Below, piece by piece: positions 27,198-34,794 of a DNA stretch of 64,000 nt. Location of the stretch: assembly GCF_900129845.1 (NCBI RefSeq), contig NZ_FQXB01000001.1:186001-250000 (forward strand), written 5' to 3'. Both the position numbers and the translations under genes were made by a program. Below the pieces are notes generated by a model. It saw nothing but the letters and a program-made list of their open reading frames with translations. It was not told the DNA's origin and made no database searches. This DNA comes from Cognatiyoonia sediminum (lineage in GTDB: Bacteria > Pseudomonadota > Alphaproteobacteria > Rhodobacterales > Rhodobacteraceae). The first letter of the stretch is position 1; the number at the start of each line of letters is the position of its first letter.

Positions 27198-27947
27198 TTA
27201 AATAGCTAGATACTTCGCTCTGAGCTGTTCGTCTTCCAGAACTTCCTTGGCAGAACCGTCATAAACGACTGTCCCGGTGTCCAAGATCACCGCCCGATCT
27301 GCCAATTTCAAAGCGGCAACGGCGTTCTGTTCTACGATCACTGTGGTGATGCCCTGATCGCGAATGATGTTGAGGGTTTTCGCAATTTCCTGAACGATGA
27401 CCGGTGCCAAACCTTCGTACGGTTCGTCCAAAAGCAGAACTTTGATGTCACGAGCCAGTGCGCGCGCTATGGATAGCATTTGCTGTTCACCACCGGAAAG
27501 CGTCACACCTTCCTGCCTCCGGCGTTCACCGAGGCGTGGGAACAGATCATAGATGCGGTCTAGGGACCAACCGATGGGAGGTGTAATTTGCGCGAGTTGA
27601 ATGTTCTCTTCAACTGTTAGCCCAGGAATGATGCGTCGATCTTCTGGAACCAGCGCGATACCCGCTTTTGCGGCTTCGTGGCTGCGCATGTTGTGAAGCG
27701 GTTGATGATCCAGCCAAATTTCACCATGCTTCAGTTGTGGATCTTCCATCCGCGCAATTGTGCGCAGAGTAGAGGTCTTACCAGCCCCGTTACGACCCAA
27801 AAGCGCAAGAATTTCGCCTTCGTGGATATTGAAGCTGATGTTTTGAACAATGTAGCTTTCGCCGTAATACGCCTCAATTTCCCAAACACTGAGGTAGGCG
27901 GGGTGAGTGGTGGCATTGTTCTGGTTCTTATTGAACGGTGCGTTCAT
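27198..27947 (-). CDS. livF: HAAT-family ABC transporter ATP-binding protein (LivF-like)
   Basis: One of two ATPases of a branched-chain amino acid-type importer. About 249 residues; Walker [11 protein letters not shown], signature [10 protein letters not shown], Walker [14 protein letters not shown]-loop region IVEQN (LivF-type Gln/Asn instead of His). The ATG at 27947 follows AAAGGAAAG; the frame is open 17 codons more, into the hairpin pair at 27971-28019. It is the last gene of the five-gene cluster. Confidence 0.92.
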   Translation of the reverse strand: MNAPFNKNQNNATTHPAYLSVWEIEAYYGESYIVQNISFNIHEGEILALLGRNGAGKTSTLRTIARMEDPQLKHGEIWLDHQPLHNMRSHEAAKAGIALVPEDRRIIPGLTVEENIQLAQITPPIGWSLDRIYDLFPRLGERRRQEGVTLSGGEQQMLSIARALARDIKVLLLDEPYEGLAPVIVQEIAKTLNIIRDQGITTVIVEQNAVAALKLADRAVILDTGTVVYDGSAKEVLEDEQLRAKYLAI

Positions 27948-27970
27948 CTGTCTTTCCTTTGCGGCTGCGG

Positions 27971-28019
27971 CAAAACTCTTACTAAAGAGTTTTGACAAAT
28001 TTCTTTTTCAAGAAATTTG
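27971..28019. repeat. paired perfect hairpins between livG and livF
   Basis: First repeat: CAAAACTCTT (27971-27980), loop ACTA, AAGAGTTTTG (27985-27994). Second repeat: CAAATTTCTT (27996-28005), loop TTTC, AAGAAATTTG (28010-28019). Both stems are perfect over ten bases with 4-base loops. On the minus-strand transcript they follow the livG stop by four bases, and one carries a GAAA tetraloop. They could attenuate or stabilise the message between livG and livF. Confidence 0.85.
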
Positions 28020-28023
28020 CGCC

Positions 28024-28782
28024 TTAAACTTGTGCCTCGCCCAGATAGGCTTCGCGTACTTTCGGGTGGCCCTTAATGTTTTCCGGTGTCTCTTCCACCA
28101 ACGGTGTGCCTTGCGCCAAAACAGTGATCCGTTCTGCAAGGGAAAACACAACGTGCATGTCGTGTTCGATAATCGCCATAGTGATATCGCGCTTCTCGTG
28201 AATCTCTTTGAGCAGATCGATCGTGTTGTTGGTATCTGCGCGCGCCATACCTGCGGTTGGTTCGTCCAGAAGCAGGAGTCGCGGTTCTTGAACCAAACAC
28301 ATCGCCATTTCGAGGCGGCGTTTGTCGCCGCGCGAAAGACTCGCGGAATGCATGTGACGCTTATCCAACATGCTCACATCGTCCAGAATAGCCTCGGCCT
28401 GTTCCAAGATGTCCTTTTCCTTTTTGACATCCCCGATACCGTTCATTTTGAACGCCCCGTCGCGTTTAGCAAAGCAGGGTATCATAACGTTTTCAAAAAC
28501 GGTCAAGTCGCCAAAAATCTCTGGTGTTTGGAAGACGCGACTGATCCCAAGTTGATTGATCTCATGCGGTTTGCGGCCAAGAACGGATTGGCCGTCAAAC
28601 ATCACCGATCCGCTGTCAGGGATGAGTTTCCCGACCAGCACGTTGAGTAATGTCGACTTACCCGCACCATTCGGACCAATGATTGCATGGACCGAGTTCT
28701 CTTCCACGCTAAGGTTTACGTCGCCCAACGCTTGCAAACCACCGAAGCGTTTGTTGATGCCTTTGACCTGAAGAATAGCCAT
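28024..28782 (-). CDS. livG: HAAT-family ABC transporter ATP-binding protein (LivG-like)
   Basis: Second ATPase of the importer, 252 residues. Walker A IIGPNGAGKST, Walker B LLLDEPTAGM and H-loop IIEHDMHVV are present. The signature is SLSRGDKRRLE instead of LSGGxxQ, with the second Gly replaced by Arg; LivG-type proteins often have LSHGxxR/Q, so this is within family range. It follows livM by 11 bases and precedes livF after a 76-base gap containing two hairpins. Confidence 0.92.
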   Translation of the reverse strand: MAILQVKGINKRFGGLQALGDVNLSVEENSVHAIIGPNGAGKSTLLNVLVGKLIPDSGSVMFDGQSVLGRKPHEINQLGISRVFQTPEIFGDLTVFENVMIPCFAKRDGAFKMNGIGDVKKEKDILEQAEAILDDVSMLDKRHMHSASLSRGDKRRLEMAMCLVQEPRLLLLDEPTAGMARADTNNTIDLLKEIHEKRDITMAIIEHDMHVVFSLAERITVLAQGTPLVEETPENIKGHPKVREAYLGEAQV

Positions 28783-28793
28783 GAATTTTCTCC

Positions 28794-29987
28794 TTATTCC
28801 GCAGGTGTTTCTTTGCTGACCAGAGCATCCTCTGACCCTTTACGGCGGAACCGCGACGCGACACGCTGACCAAGTTCAACCAATCCGCCGGGTACGAAGA
28901 TCACGACCAACATGAACACGAGGCCAAGTGTCAGGTGCCACGCATGTCCGACAAAGAAGTTTGCGAGGATATAGACGAGGAAGTCTTCCAACCCATCGGG
29001 CAAGATCGATAGCCACGAATGCAGCTGCGATTCACTGATGGAGGACAAGATCTTCTCCATATATTTGATCGCGCCTGCGCCCAAGATCGGACCCAATAGG
29101 GTTCCCGCGCCGCCAAGGATCGACATGATCACGATTGTACCGCTCTCGGTCCAGAACATCCGTTCCGCACCTGCCTGAGCATCCATTGCAACCAAGAGGC
29201 CGCCGCCCAATCCCGCGTAGAGGCCGGAAATCACAAAGGCAGCCAGCATATAGGGCTTGGGGTTCAAGCCCGTGTAGCCCATACGGTGGTTGTTTGCTTT
29301 GATCGCGCGAAGCATCATGCCGAACGGTGACCGGAAGACGCGGATCGACAAATAGAAGCTCAGGACCAGAACAAGCGCACAAAGGTAGTAACCAGCCTCA
29401 AATGTAAAAGACCAATTCCCGACTTCGGCGACGTATTTCGCATTAAGGTCGAAGCCAAAGAGGTGAGGGACAGTCAGTCCGTTTTCACCTTTCAGGATCA
29501 TAGGATCGTTGATTGGGTCAGGGGAGAGATTGGTCTCACCACCTGTGATTGGTGTCAGCACAGAATAGCTGAGACGATAGGCCATTTCAGCGAACGCAAG
29601 CGTTAAGATCGAGAAGTAGATACCAGTTCTACGAAGACAGATCCAACCGATCAGCACCGCAAAGATACCTGTGACAAACATCGCCATTGGGATGGAGATG
29701 ATGACGTTGAAGTTCAGTAGCTTATACATCCACATCGCAGTGTAGCTGCCGATCCCGATAAAGGCGGCGTGTCCGAAAGACAGGTAGCCTGTTAGCCCGA
29801 ACAGGATGTTAAAGCCGATTAGGACAATCCCGAAGATCGCAAAGAGCTGCATCAGAGCAGGATAGCCTGCGTTCAAGAAGCTCAGCGTGCTGGTTTCAGG
29901 GAAGGGGTTAAGTAGGATTGGTGCTGCCGCGGCCATAAAGGTGACAAGGCAGAGTAATCCGAAGTCTTTCTTGTTCAATCCAAGCAC
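28794..29987 (-). CDS. livM: HAAT-family ABC transporter permease (LivM-like)
   Basis: Inner-membrane permease, 397 residues with about nine or ten hydrophobic helices and the family stretches [21 protein letters not shown] and [18 protein letters not shown] (the EAA-like cytoplasmic loop). It partners LivH to form the membrane channel. Longer than the usual 320-360 residues because of a soluble insert around 150-195. The gene lies four bases from livH. Confidence 0.92.
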   Translation of the reverse strand: MLGLNKKDFGLLCLVTFMAAAAPILLNPFPETSTLSFLNAGYPALMQLFAIFGIVLIGFNILFGLTGYLSFGHAAFIGIGSYTAMWMYKLLNFNVIISIPMAMFVTGIFAVLIGWICLRRTGIYFSILTLAFAEMAYRLSYSVLTPITGGETNLSPDPINDPMILKGENGLTVPHLFGFDLNAKYVAEVGNWSFTFEAGYYLCALVLVLSFYLSIRVFRSPFGMMLRAIKANNHRMGYTGLNPKPYMLAAFVISGLYAGLGGGLLVAMDAQAGAERMFWTESGTIVIMSILGGAGTLLGPILGAGAIKYMEKILSSISESQLHSWLSILPDGLEDFLVYILANFFVGHAWHLTLGLVFMLVVIFVPGGLVELGQRVASRFRRKGSEDALVSKETPAE

Positions 29988-29991
29988 GGGA

Positions 29992-31110
29992 TCAGTCCTC
30001 CATCACGCCTTTGCGGCCCATAAGACCACGCGGACGCGTCAGCAAAATAATGATGGCGATGAGGTAGATGGCGATTTGGTCGACACCGATGATCAAGTTC
30101 GCGATCAGGTTCGAGTCGTCGAGACCAAGCCACTCAACAAGGTTGTTTTTCCAGGTTGGGAGCGAAGCAAAACTCTGCACGATACCCAGCAGGAAGCCCG
30201 CAAGCACGGCGCCGCCAAGTGAGCCCATGCCACCGACAACAACCACAACAAAGCAGGGCACAAGGTATTCCATGCCGAGGTTGTAGCTCGGCGCCTGGAT
30301 CGGTGCGAACATCACGCCGGCCACACCAGCCACGGCCGCGGCCAAACCAAACATCATCGTGAAGTAGCGGTTGATGTCGATGCCCAAAAGCCCAACTGTT
30401 TCGCGGTCAGCCATGCCAGCCCGAACCACCATGCCGAAGGTCGTGAACTGAAGGAACGCGAACACGCCTGCAATGATGAACATAGAGAAGAAGAAGTAGA
30501 CGATACGCCATGCGCTATAGGTGATCGTTGAGGCCTCGTATCCGAGGTAGACACCGAGATCTACGGGGCCGTTCAAGGCATCAGGCATCGGTGTCTGGAT
30601 GGGGTTTGCGCCGTACATAGCGCGGATGAGGTCGCCCAGAACGATTGCCAAACCAAAGGTCACAAGGATTTGGTCTGCGTGTGGGCGATGGTAGAAGTGA
30701 CGGATGAGGCCACGTTCCATTGCCCAACCAATGAAAATCATGATCGGGATTGAGACAAGTACGGCAATCGGAACCGCCCAATCAGACAGCCAGTTGCCGA
30801 AGCTTTCTCCAAACCAGATCACCCAATAGGATGTCTCGACCGCCAGCGGTCGTCCTAAGAAGTCGGTTTGGGTGGGGTCCTCCACCACCTGAACGAGCTT
30901 GAAGAAGTCATCGGCACTGCCAATCTCGCGAATATCGCCCAAAACATCGCTCATCAAAACGGCGACAAAAGCGCCAATCATAAAGAGCGCGCCGTGGGCG
31001 AAGTTGACGACACCGAGTGTGCCAAAAATGAGTGTCAGACCAAGGGCGATCAGCGCGTATGCAGAACCGCGATCTAGCCCATTGACGACCTGTTGAATAA
31101 TCTCTTCCAT
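29992..31110 (-). CDS. livH: HAAT-family ABC transporter permease (LivH-like)
   Basis: Inner-membrane permease of 372 residues, with [21 protein letters not shown] at the N-terminus and [20 protein letters not shown] as coupling loop, both typical of LivH. An insert of about 45 residues (around 58-105, hydrophilic) is longer than in E. coli LivH (308 residues). It follows the binding-protein gene by 94 bases and precedes livM by four. Confidence 0.92.
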   Translation of the reverse strand: MEEIIQQVVNGLDRGSAYALIALGLTLIFGTLGVVNFAHGALFMIGAFVAVLMSDVLGDIREIGSADDFFKLVQVVEDPTQTDFLGRPLAVETSYWVIWFGESFGNWLSDWAVPIAVLVSIPIMIFIGWAMERGLIRHFYHRPHADQILVTFGLAIVLGDLIRAMYGANPIQTPMPDALNGPVDLGVYLGYEASTITYSAWRIVYFFFSMFIIAGVFAFLQFTTFGMVVRAGMADRETVGLLGIDINRYFTMMFGLAAAVAGVAGVMFAPIQAPSYNLGMEYLVPCFVVVVVGGMGSLGGAVLAGFLLGIVQSFASLPTWKNNLVEWLGLDDSNLIANLIIGVDQIAIYLIAIIILLTRPRGLMGRKGVMED

Positions 31111-31204
31111 GCTCGTGTTCCCTCAGATGACATGGGTCAGTTTTGCCGGTGTCCGGCATTGGCGCCCCGCAAAAAGGGGACGCCAATCGTTTTTTAAGTC
31201 GCCC

Positions 31205-32557
31205 TTAGGCGCCTGAGTTACACTCACCGAGTGTCGCGTCTGCGCCACCGAAGGATGGGTGATCAGGTGCGTATTCGACCTGTGCACGTGGTGTAACTTC
31301 CACGATTTCCAGCGTGTCGTACTGGTTGGATGGGTTCTCTTTACCCTTCACAACAAGAACGTCTTTAAAGCACTGGTGATCTGCGCCACGGTATGTGGTT
31401 GGACCGTTGCCCATGCCGTCGAATTCGAAGTCTTCGAGGGCTTCAGCAACGCCACATGGATCGAATGTGCCTGCGCGTGTCACAGCATCCGCATAGAGCA
31501 GTGTCTGTACGTAGCATGTGTGCGCTGCGTTTGATGGTGGACGGCCATACTTTTCACCGAAGGATTTGGTGAAGGCGGCAGTACCAGCATCTTCAAGCTG
31601 CCAGTTCCAGTTCATGGAGCCAAGGATACCCTGAATGTTCTGGCCAGCACCGGCTGCCATCAATTCAGAGTAAAGCGGAACCACGATTTCCATCTGAGTG
31701 CCGTCGACCACACGGTCACGGATACCAGCCTGGATCGCCTGTGTCAGCGAGTTCACCATGTCACCACCGTAGTGGTTCAGAACCAGAACGTCTGCGCCGG
31801 AGTTCAAAACAGGTGTGATGTAGCTGTTGAAGTCACCAGCGCCAACAGGTGTCAGCACAGTCTCAACTGTTTCCCAGCCCATCGCTTCTGTGGATGTCTG
31901 AACAGCTTCCTGAGTTGTGTAACCCCAGTTGTAGTCAGCAGTCAGGTGGTATGCGCGACGCTGATCACCGTAAGCGTTCTTCAACACAGGCGCCAATGCC
32001 GCACCGGACATGTAGCTGTTGAAGAAGTGGCGGAAACCGTTTGCTTTGCGGTCTTTACCAGTGGTGTCGTTGGAGTGTGTCAGGCCAGCCATAAAGATGA
32101 TGCCAGCTTCTTGACAAAGCGCCTGAACAGCAACAGCCACACCAGAGGATGAGCCACCGTTCACCATGATCACGCCTTCGCGTTCGATCATTTGCTGGGC
32201 GGATGCACGAGCAACGTCAGATTTCGTCTGTGTGTCACCTGTCACGAACTCAACCTTGCGGCCCAGAATACCTGTGCCGTCGAGGTTCTTTTCAGAGAAG
32301 GTGTTCAGCATACCGCCGTCACCCATGCCGTTGAGGTGCTCAACAGCGAGTTCCTGCGCACGCAGTTCGTCTAGACCTTCTTCGGCGTAAGGACCAGTTT
32401 GCGGTACGTTAAAGCCGATTTTTACGGAACCAGCGCCAGGCTCGTTTGTGTAAGCTCTCGCGGCTGACGCAGTAAAGATCGTGGGAACTGCAAGGCCCGC
32501 ACCAGCGATGGTACCGGACTTCAGCACGCCACGACGTGTTACGTTGTTATTGGACAT
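31205..32557 (-). CDS. periplasmic substrate-binding protein of the HAAT ABC transporter
   Basis: A 450-residue type I periplasmic binding protein, with the start VKIGFNVPQTGPYAEEG typical of the branched-chain amino acid/amide group. The N-terminus TRRGVLKSGTIAGAGLA carries the twin-arginine pattern, which suggests Tat export followed by cleavage near ARA|YT. It opens a five-gene cluster with both permeases and ATPases. The ligand is not clear: the order matches urea (urt) and amino acid (liv) operons, but the sequence lacks obvious UrtA features. A divergent ScfR-like regulator starts 218 bases away and may control it. Confidence 0.88.
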   Translation of the reverse strand: MSNNNVTRRGVLKSGTIAGAGLAVPTIFTASAARAYTNEPGAGSVKIGFNVPQTGPYAEEGLDELRAQELAVEHLNGMGDGGMLNTFSEKNLDGTGILGRKVEFVTGDTQTKSDVARASAQQMIEREGVIMVNGGSSSGVAVAVQALCQEAGIIFMAGLTHSNDTTGKDRKANGFRHFFNSYMSGAALAPVLKNAYGDQRRAYHLTADYNWGYTTQEAVQTSTEAMGWETVETVLTPVGAGDFNSYITPVLNSGADVLVLNHYGGDMVNSLTQAIQAGIRDRVVDGTQMEIVVPLYSELMAAGAGQNIQGILGSMNWNWQLEDAGTAAFTKSFGEKYGRPPSNAAHTCYVQTLLYADAVTRAGTFDPCGVAEALEDFEFDGMGNGPTTYRGADHQCFKDVLVVKGKENPSNQYDTLEIVEVTPRAQVEYAPDHPSFGGADATLGECNSGA

Positions 32558-32657
32558 TAATATCCTCCCTTAGGGTTTGTCTCGACGCGAGCCTCCCCGC
32601 CCGCGTACGAATTGCGCTTTACAGCACTGCGCTGATCATGGTTTTCGATTGTGTGTT

Positions 32658-32722
32658 TGCACAGTTGATGCCTGCAAATGCTGGACTTTTTTGTAAAGTA
32701 ATGCACAGAATGCAATTGTGCA
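32658..32722. promoter_or_regulatory. candidate operators between the binding-protein gene and the ScfR-like regulator
   Basis: The 218-base divergent region contains the direct repeat TGCACAG at 32658-32664 and 32702-32708, and an inverted repeat TGCACA (32702-32707)/TGTGCA (32717-32722) with a 9-base spacer. Their position suits control of both divergent genes by the adjacent regulator. Confidence 0.45.
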
Positions 32723-32775
32723 CTGTAAATTGCTGCCTTCGCAGGTGCAGAAACGGTTTGAAAAGGTTTAAGGAA

Positions 32776-34065
32776 ATGTCGGTTGCGAGCGAAGCAAAGA
32801 CGGGGTCTCGGATACGCGAACGCCGTATTGATTTGGGGCTGCGGCAGGCTGATCTAGCTCAATCTGTCGGAATTTCGGCCTCGTATTTGAACCTAATCGA
32901 ACACAACCGCCGCAGAATCGCGGGACGACTTCTGGGTGACATTGCTCGATCACTCGATGTCGAAGCAGCACTACTGATGGACGGTGCCGATCGCGAGGTT
33001 CTTGAACAAATGCAGGCGGCGGCGGTTCACGCCAAAAGCAAAGCCGAGATTGATCGCGCGGAAGACCTAGCTTCCAGATTTCCGGGGTGGGCGGAGTTGA
33101 TCTGCGAACAAACACGCCGGATCACAAACCTTGAGGCAAAAGTTCAAGAGTTGTCGGATCGGATGTCACACGATCCGGCGCTGGCGGCGTCGTTGCATTC
33201 TGTGATCTCATCGGTGACGTCGATCCGATCGACCGCCTCTATCCTCACTAGCGACGAAAAGTTGGACGCTGACTGGCAGAACCGCTTTCACAAGAACATT
33301 CACGACGACGCTGTTCGGTTGGCTGGAAACAGCGAGAGCCTCATTGGGTATCTTGAAGCGCCTCAAGAGACCTTGATTGGAAACTTGCCCGCGCAATTGG
33401 TCGAAGAGTGGGTCGAGGGAAACTATGAACTCATTCGTGGCATGGAAACGAGCAGCCGGGCTGTTGATGATGTTGTGGGTGAGGCCGAATTGGATGGCGC
33501 TGCGTCGTTGCTGCTGACGCAGTATTTGGACGAGGCGATGAGCGATGCTGCTGTCATGCCAATGTCTGAGTTCGCGAGAGAGGCAAAGAAACGAGACTAT
33601 CATCCGGGCGAGTTAGCAGAGGTGTTCGAAACCAATCTGAGTGCCGTGTTCCGCCGTCTGTCTGTACTCGGCCCTGAGTCGGGTCACCCGCCAATGGGGC
33701 TAACCGTCTGTGATGCTTCAGGTGCGATTTTGTATCAGAAAATAGCGCCTGAGTTTGGCTTGTCACGCGCCGGCAATGCGTGTCCGCAATGGCCGATTTT
33801 CGAAGCGCTTGGCCAGCCCGGTCGTCCGGTTGAACGGGAAGTGGTTTTGCCGACCGCACCAAAAACACGGTTCATGTGTTATGCTTTGGCCGAGCAAACG
33901 ATATCGGTATTGAATGAGCCGCCCATCATCAAAGCAACCATGTTGGCGATCCCAAACCCGTCCGAAGGGGCAAAGCCACCATTAACCGTCGGCCCGACCT
34001 GCCGGATATGCGCTGCGACAGATTGCGCAGCGCGGCGGGAACTCTCTGTCTTGACGTCAGCTTGA
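32776..34065 (+). CDS. XRE-family regulator with C-terminal short-chain acyl-CoA-type domain (ScfR/RamB-like)
   Basis: A 429-residue cytoplasmic regulator. The N-terminal helix-turn-helix is IRERRIDLGLRQADLAQSVG followed by SASYLNLIEHNRR (about 12-45). The C-terminal region has the cysteine-rich pattern seen in ScfR/RamB proteins (NACPQWPIFEALGQPG, then PTCRICAATDCAARRE), thought to sense short-chain acyl-CoA and control acetate/propionate or glyoxylate-type pathways. The middle part (about 100-260) has a coiled segment and a histidine-rich stretch and looks longer than usual. The ATG at 32776 has AAGGA two bases upstream; an 80-codon upstream extension looks non-coding. A receiver and a symporter-kinase gene follow on the same strand. 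Confidence 0.88.
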   Translation: MSVASEAKTGSRIRERRIDLGLRQADLAQSVGISASYLNLIEHNRRRIAGRLLGDIARSLDVEAALLMDGADREVLEQMQAAAVHAKSKAEIDRAEDLASRFPGWAELICEQTRRITNLEAKVQELSDRMSHDPALAASLHSVISSVTSIRSTASILTSDEKLDADWQNRFHKNIHDDAVRLAGNSESLIGYLEAPQETLIGNLPAQLVEEWVEGNYELIRGMETSSRAVDDVVGEAELDGAASLLLTQYLDEAMSDAAVMPMSEFAREAKKRDYHPGELAEVFETNLSAVFRRLSVLGPESGHPPMGLTVCDASGAILYQKIAPEFGLSRAGNACPQWPIFEALGQPGRPVEREVVLPTAPKTRFMCYALAEQTISVLNEPPIIKATMLAIPNPSEGAKPPLTVGPTCRICAATDCAARRELSVLTSA

Positions 34066-34156
34066 AGGGGCTTTGACAGGCCGCACATAAGTCGCAATAG
34101 TCTGGGCTGTGCCTTTCGGGAGGGCAGGCGCCACACGTTTTGGGAGGAACGGTGAC

Positions 34157-34525
34157 ATGGGCAAACGTGTCCTGCTGATCGAGGATGAGCCAAACATCAT
34201 CGAAGCGATCAGCTTTATTCTGTCGCGCGATGGGTTCACCGTCCATACGCATGAAGATGGCGAGACGGCGATGGAGAAAGTCCGCGCAACGCCTCCGGAC
34301 ATGATCATTCTTGATGTGATGCTGCCTGGGCGGAGCGGTTTTGATATCTTGCGAGACCTACGTGCCGATCCAATAACCGCAGGGCTGCCTGTGTTGATGC
34401 TGACGGCACGGGGGCAGACCAAAGATCGCGATTTGGCGGAACGATTGGGCGCTGATCATTTTATGACAAAACCCTTTTCAAACAGCGAGGTGCGTGATCA
34501 TGTTCGCGCAGTTCTTGAGGCGTGA
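34157..34525 (+). CDS. single-domain response regulator (CheY-like receiver)
   Basis: A 122-residue receiver with no output domain. Acidic pocket E9-D10-E11 (LLIEDEP), phospho-acceptor D53 in IILDVMLPG, the Thr in LMLTARG and the Lys in MTKPFS are all present, so it should be phosphorylated. It begins 91 bases after the ScfR-like gene and its stop overlaps the next gene's GTG start. The adjacent symporter-kinase fusion is the likely phospho-donor. With no DNA-binding domain it must act through protein contact or as a phosphate sink. Confidence 0.93.
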   Translation: MGKRVLLIEDEPNIIEAISFILSRDGFTVHTHEDGETAMEKVRATPPDMIILDVMLPGRSGFDILRDLRADPITAGLPVLMLTARGQTKDRDLAERLGADHFMTKPFSNSEVRDHVRAVLEA

Positions 34526-34794
34526 CAGACAAACGAACTCAAAGCCTGTTTCTTGAAAGAAAGGGGTATCGCCAGCGTCGGTTTCGAGATGTGGCGCGCA
34601 TGCTTCCGATCTTAGGAGGTATTCTTTGGACAATCCCATTGATGTGGCGCCAACAAGGTGAAGAGGCCGTCAGCAACGCGACGGCTCTCCTTTACATTTT
34701 CGGAGTATGGGTTTTTGTTATCTTTTGTACGGCGCTCGTATCTAGATTGATCGAACCTGGGAGCGATTTGATCGAAAAAGAAGGTGGCTCCTGA
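34522..34794 (+). CDS. small two-helix membrane protein, symporter small-subunit-like
   Basis: A 90-residue protein, GTG start overlapping the receiver stop (GTGA). Two membrane helices (about 28-42 and 53-73) with short soluble ends. The pattern MLPILGGILWTIPLMW and YIFGVWVFVIFCTALVS recalls the small subunits (DUF485 and DUF4212 types) that accompany sodium:solute symporters. Because its stop overlaps the ATG of the symporter-kinase fusion (TGATG), it is probably made in step with that protein and may be its subunit. Function is inferred from similarity in form and position. Confidence 0.7.
   Translation: MTDKRTQSLFLERKGYRQRRFRDVARMLPILGGILWTIPLMWRQQGEEAVSNATALLYIFGVWVFVIFCTALVSRLIEPGSDLIEKEGGS

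Noticed and set aside
27198-32557. Urea transporter operon (urtABCDE)
   Set aside because: Gene order fits, but the binding protein lacks recognisable UrtA features and no urease genes are nearby; kept as a general HAAT transporter.
32536-32775. 80-codon N-terminal extension of the ScfR-like regulator
   Set aside because: Upstream residues look random (Cys-rich), overlap the divergent gene's start, and AAGGA stands before the ATG at 32776.
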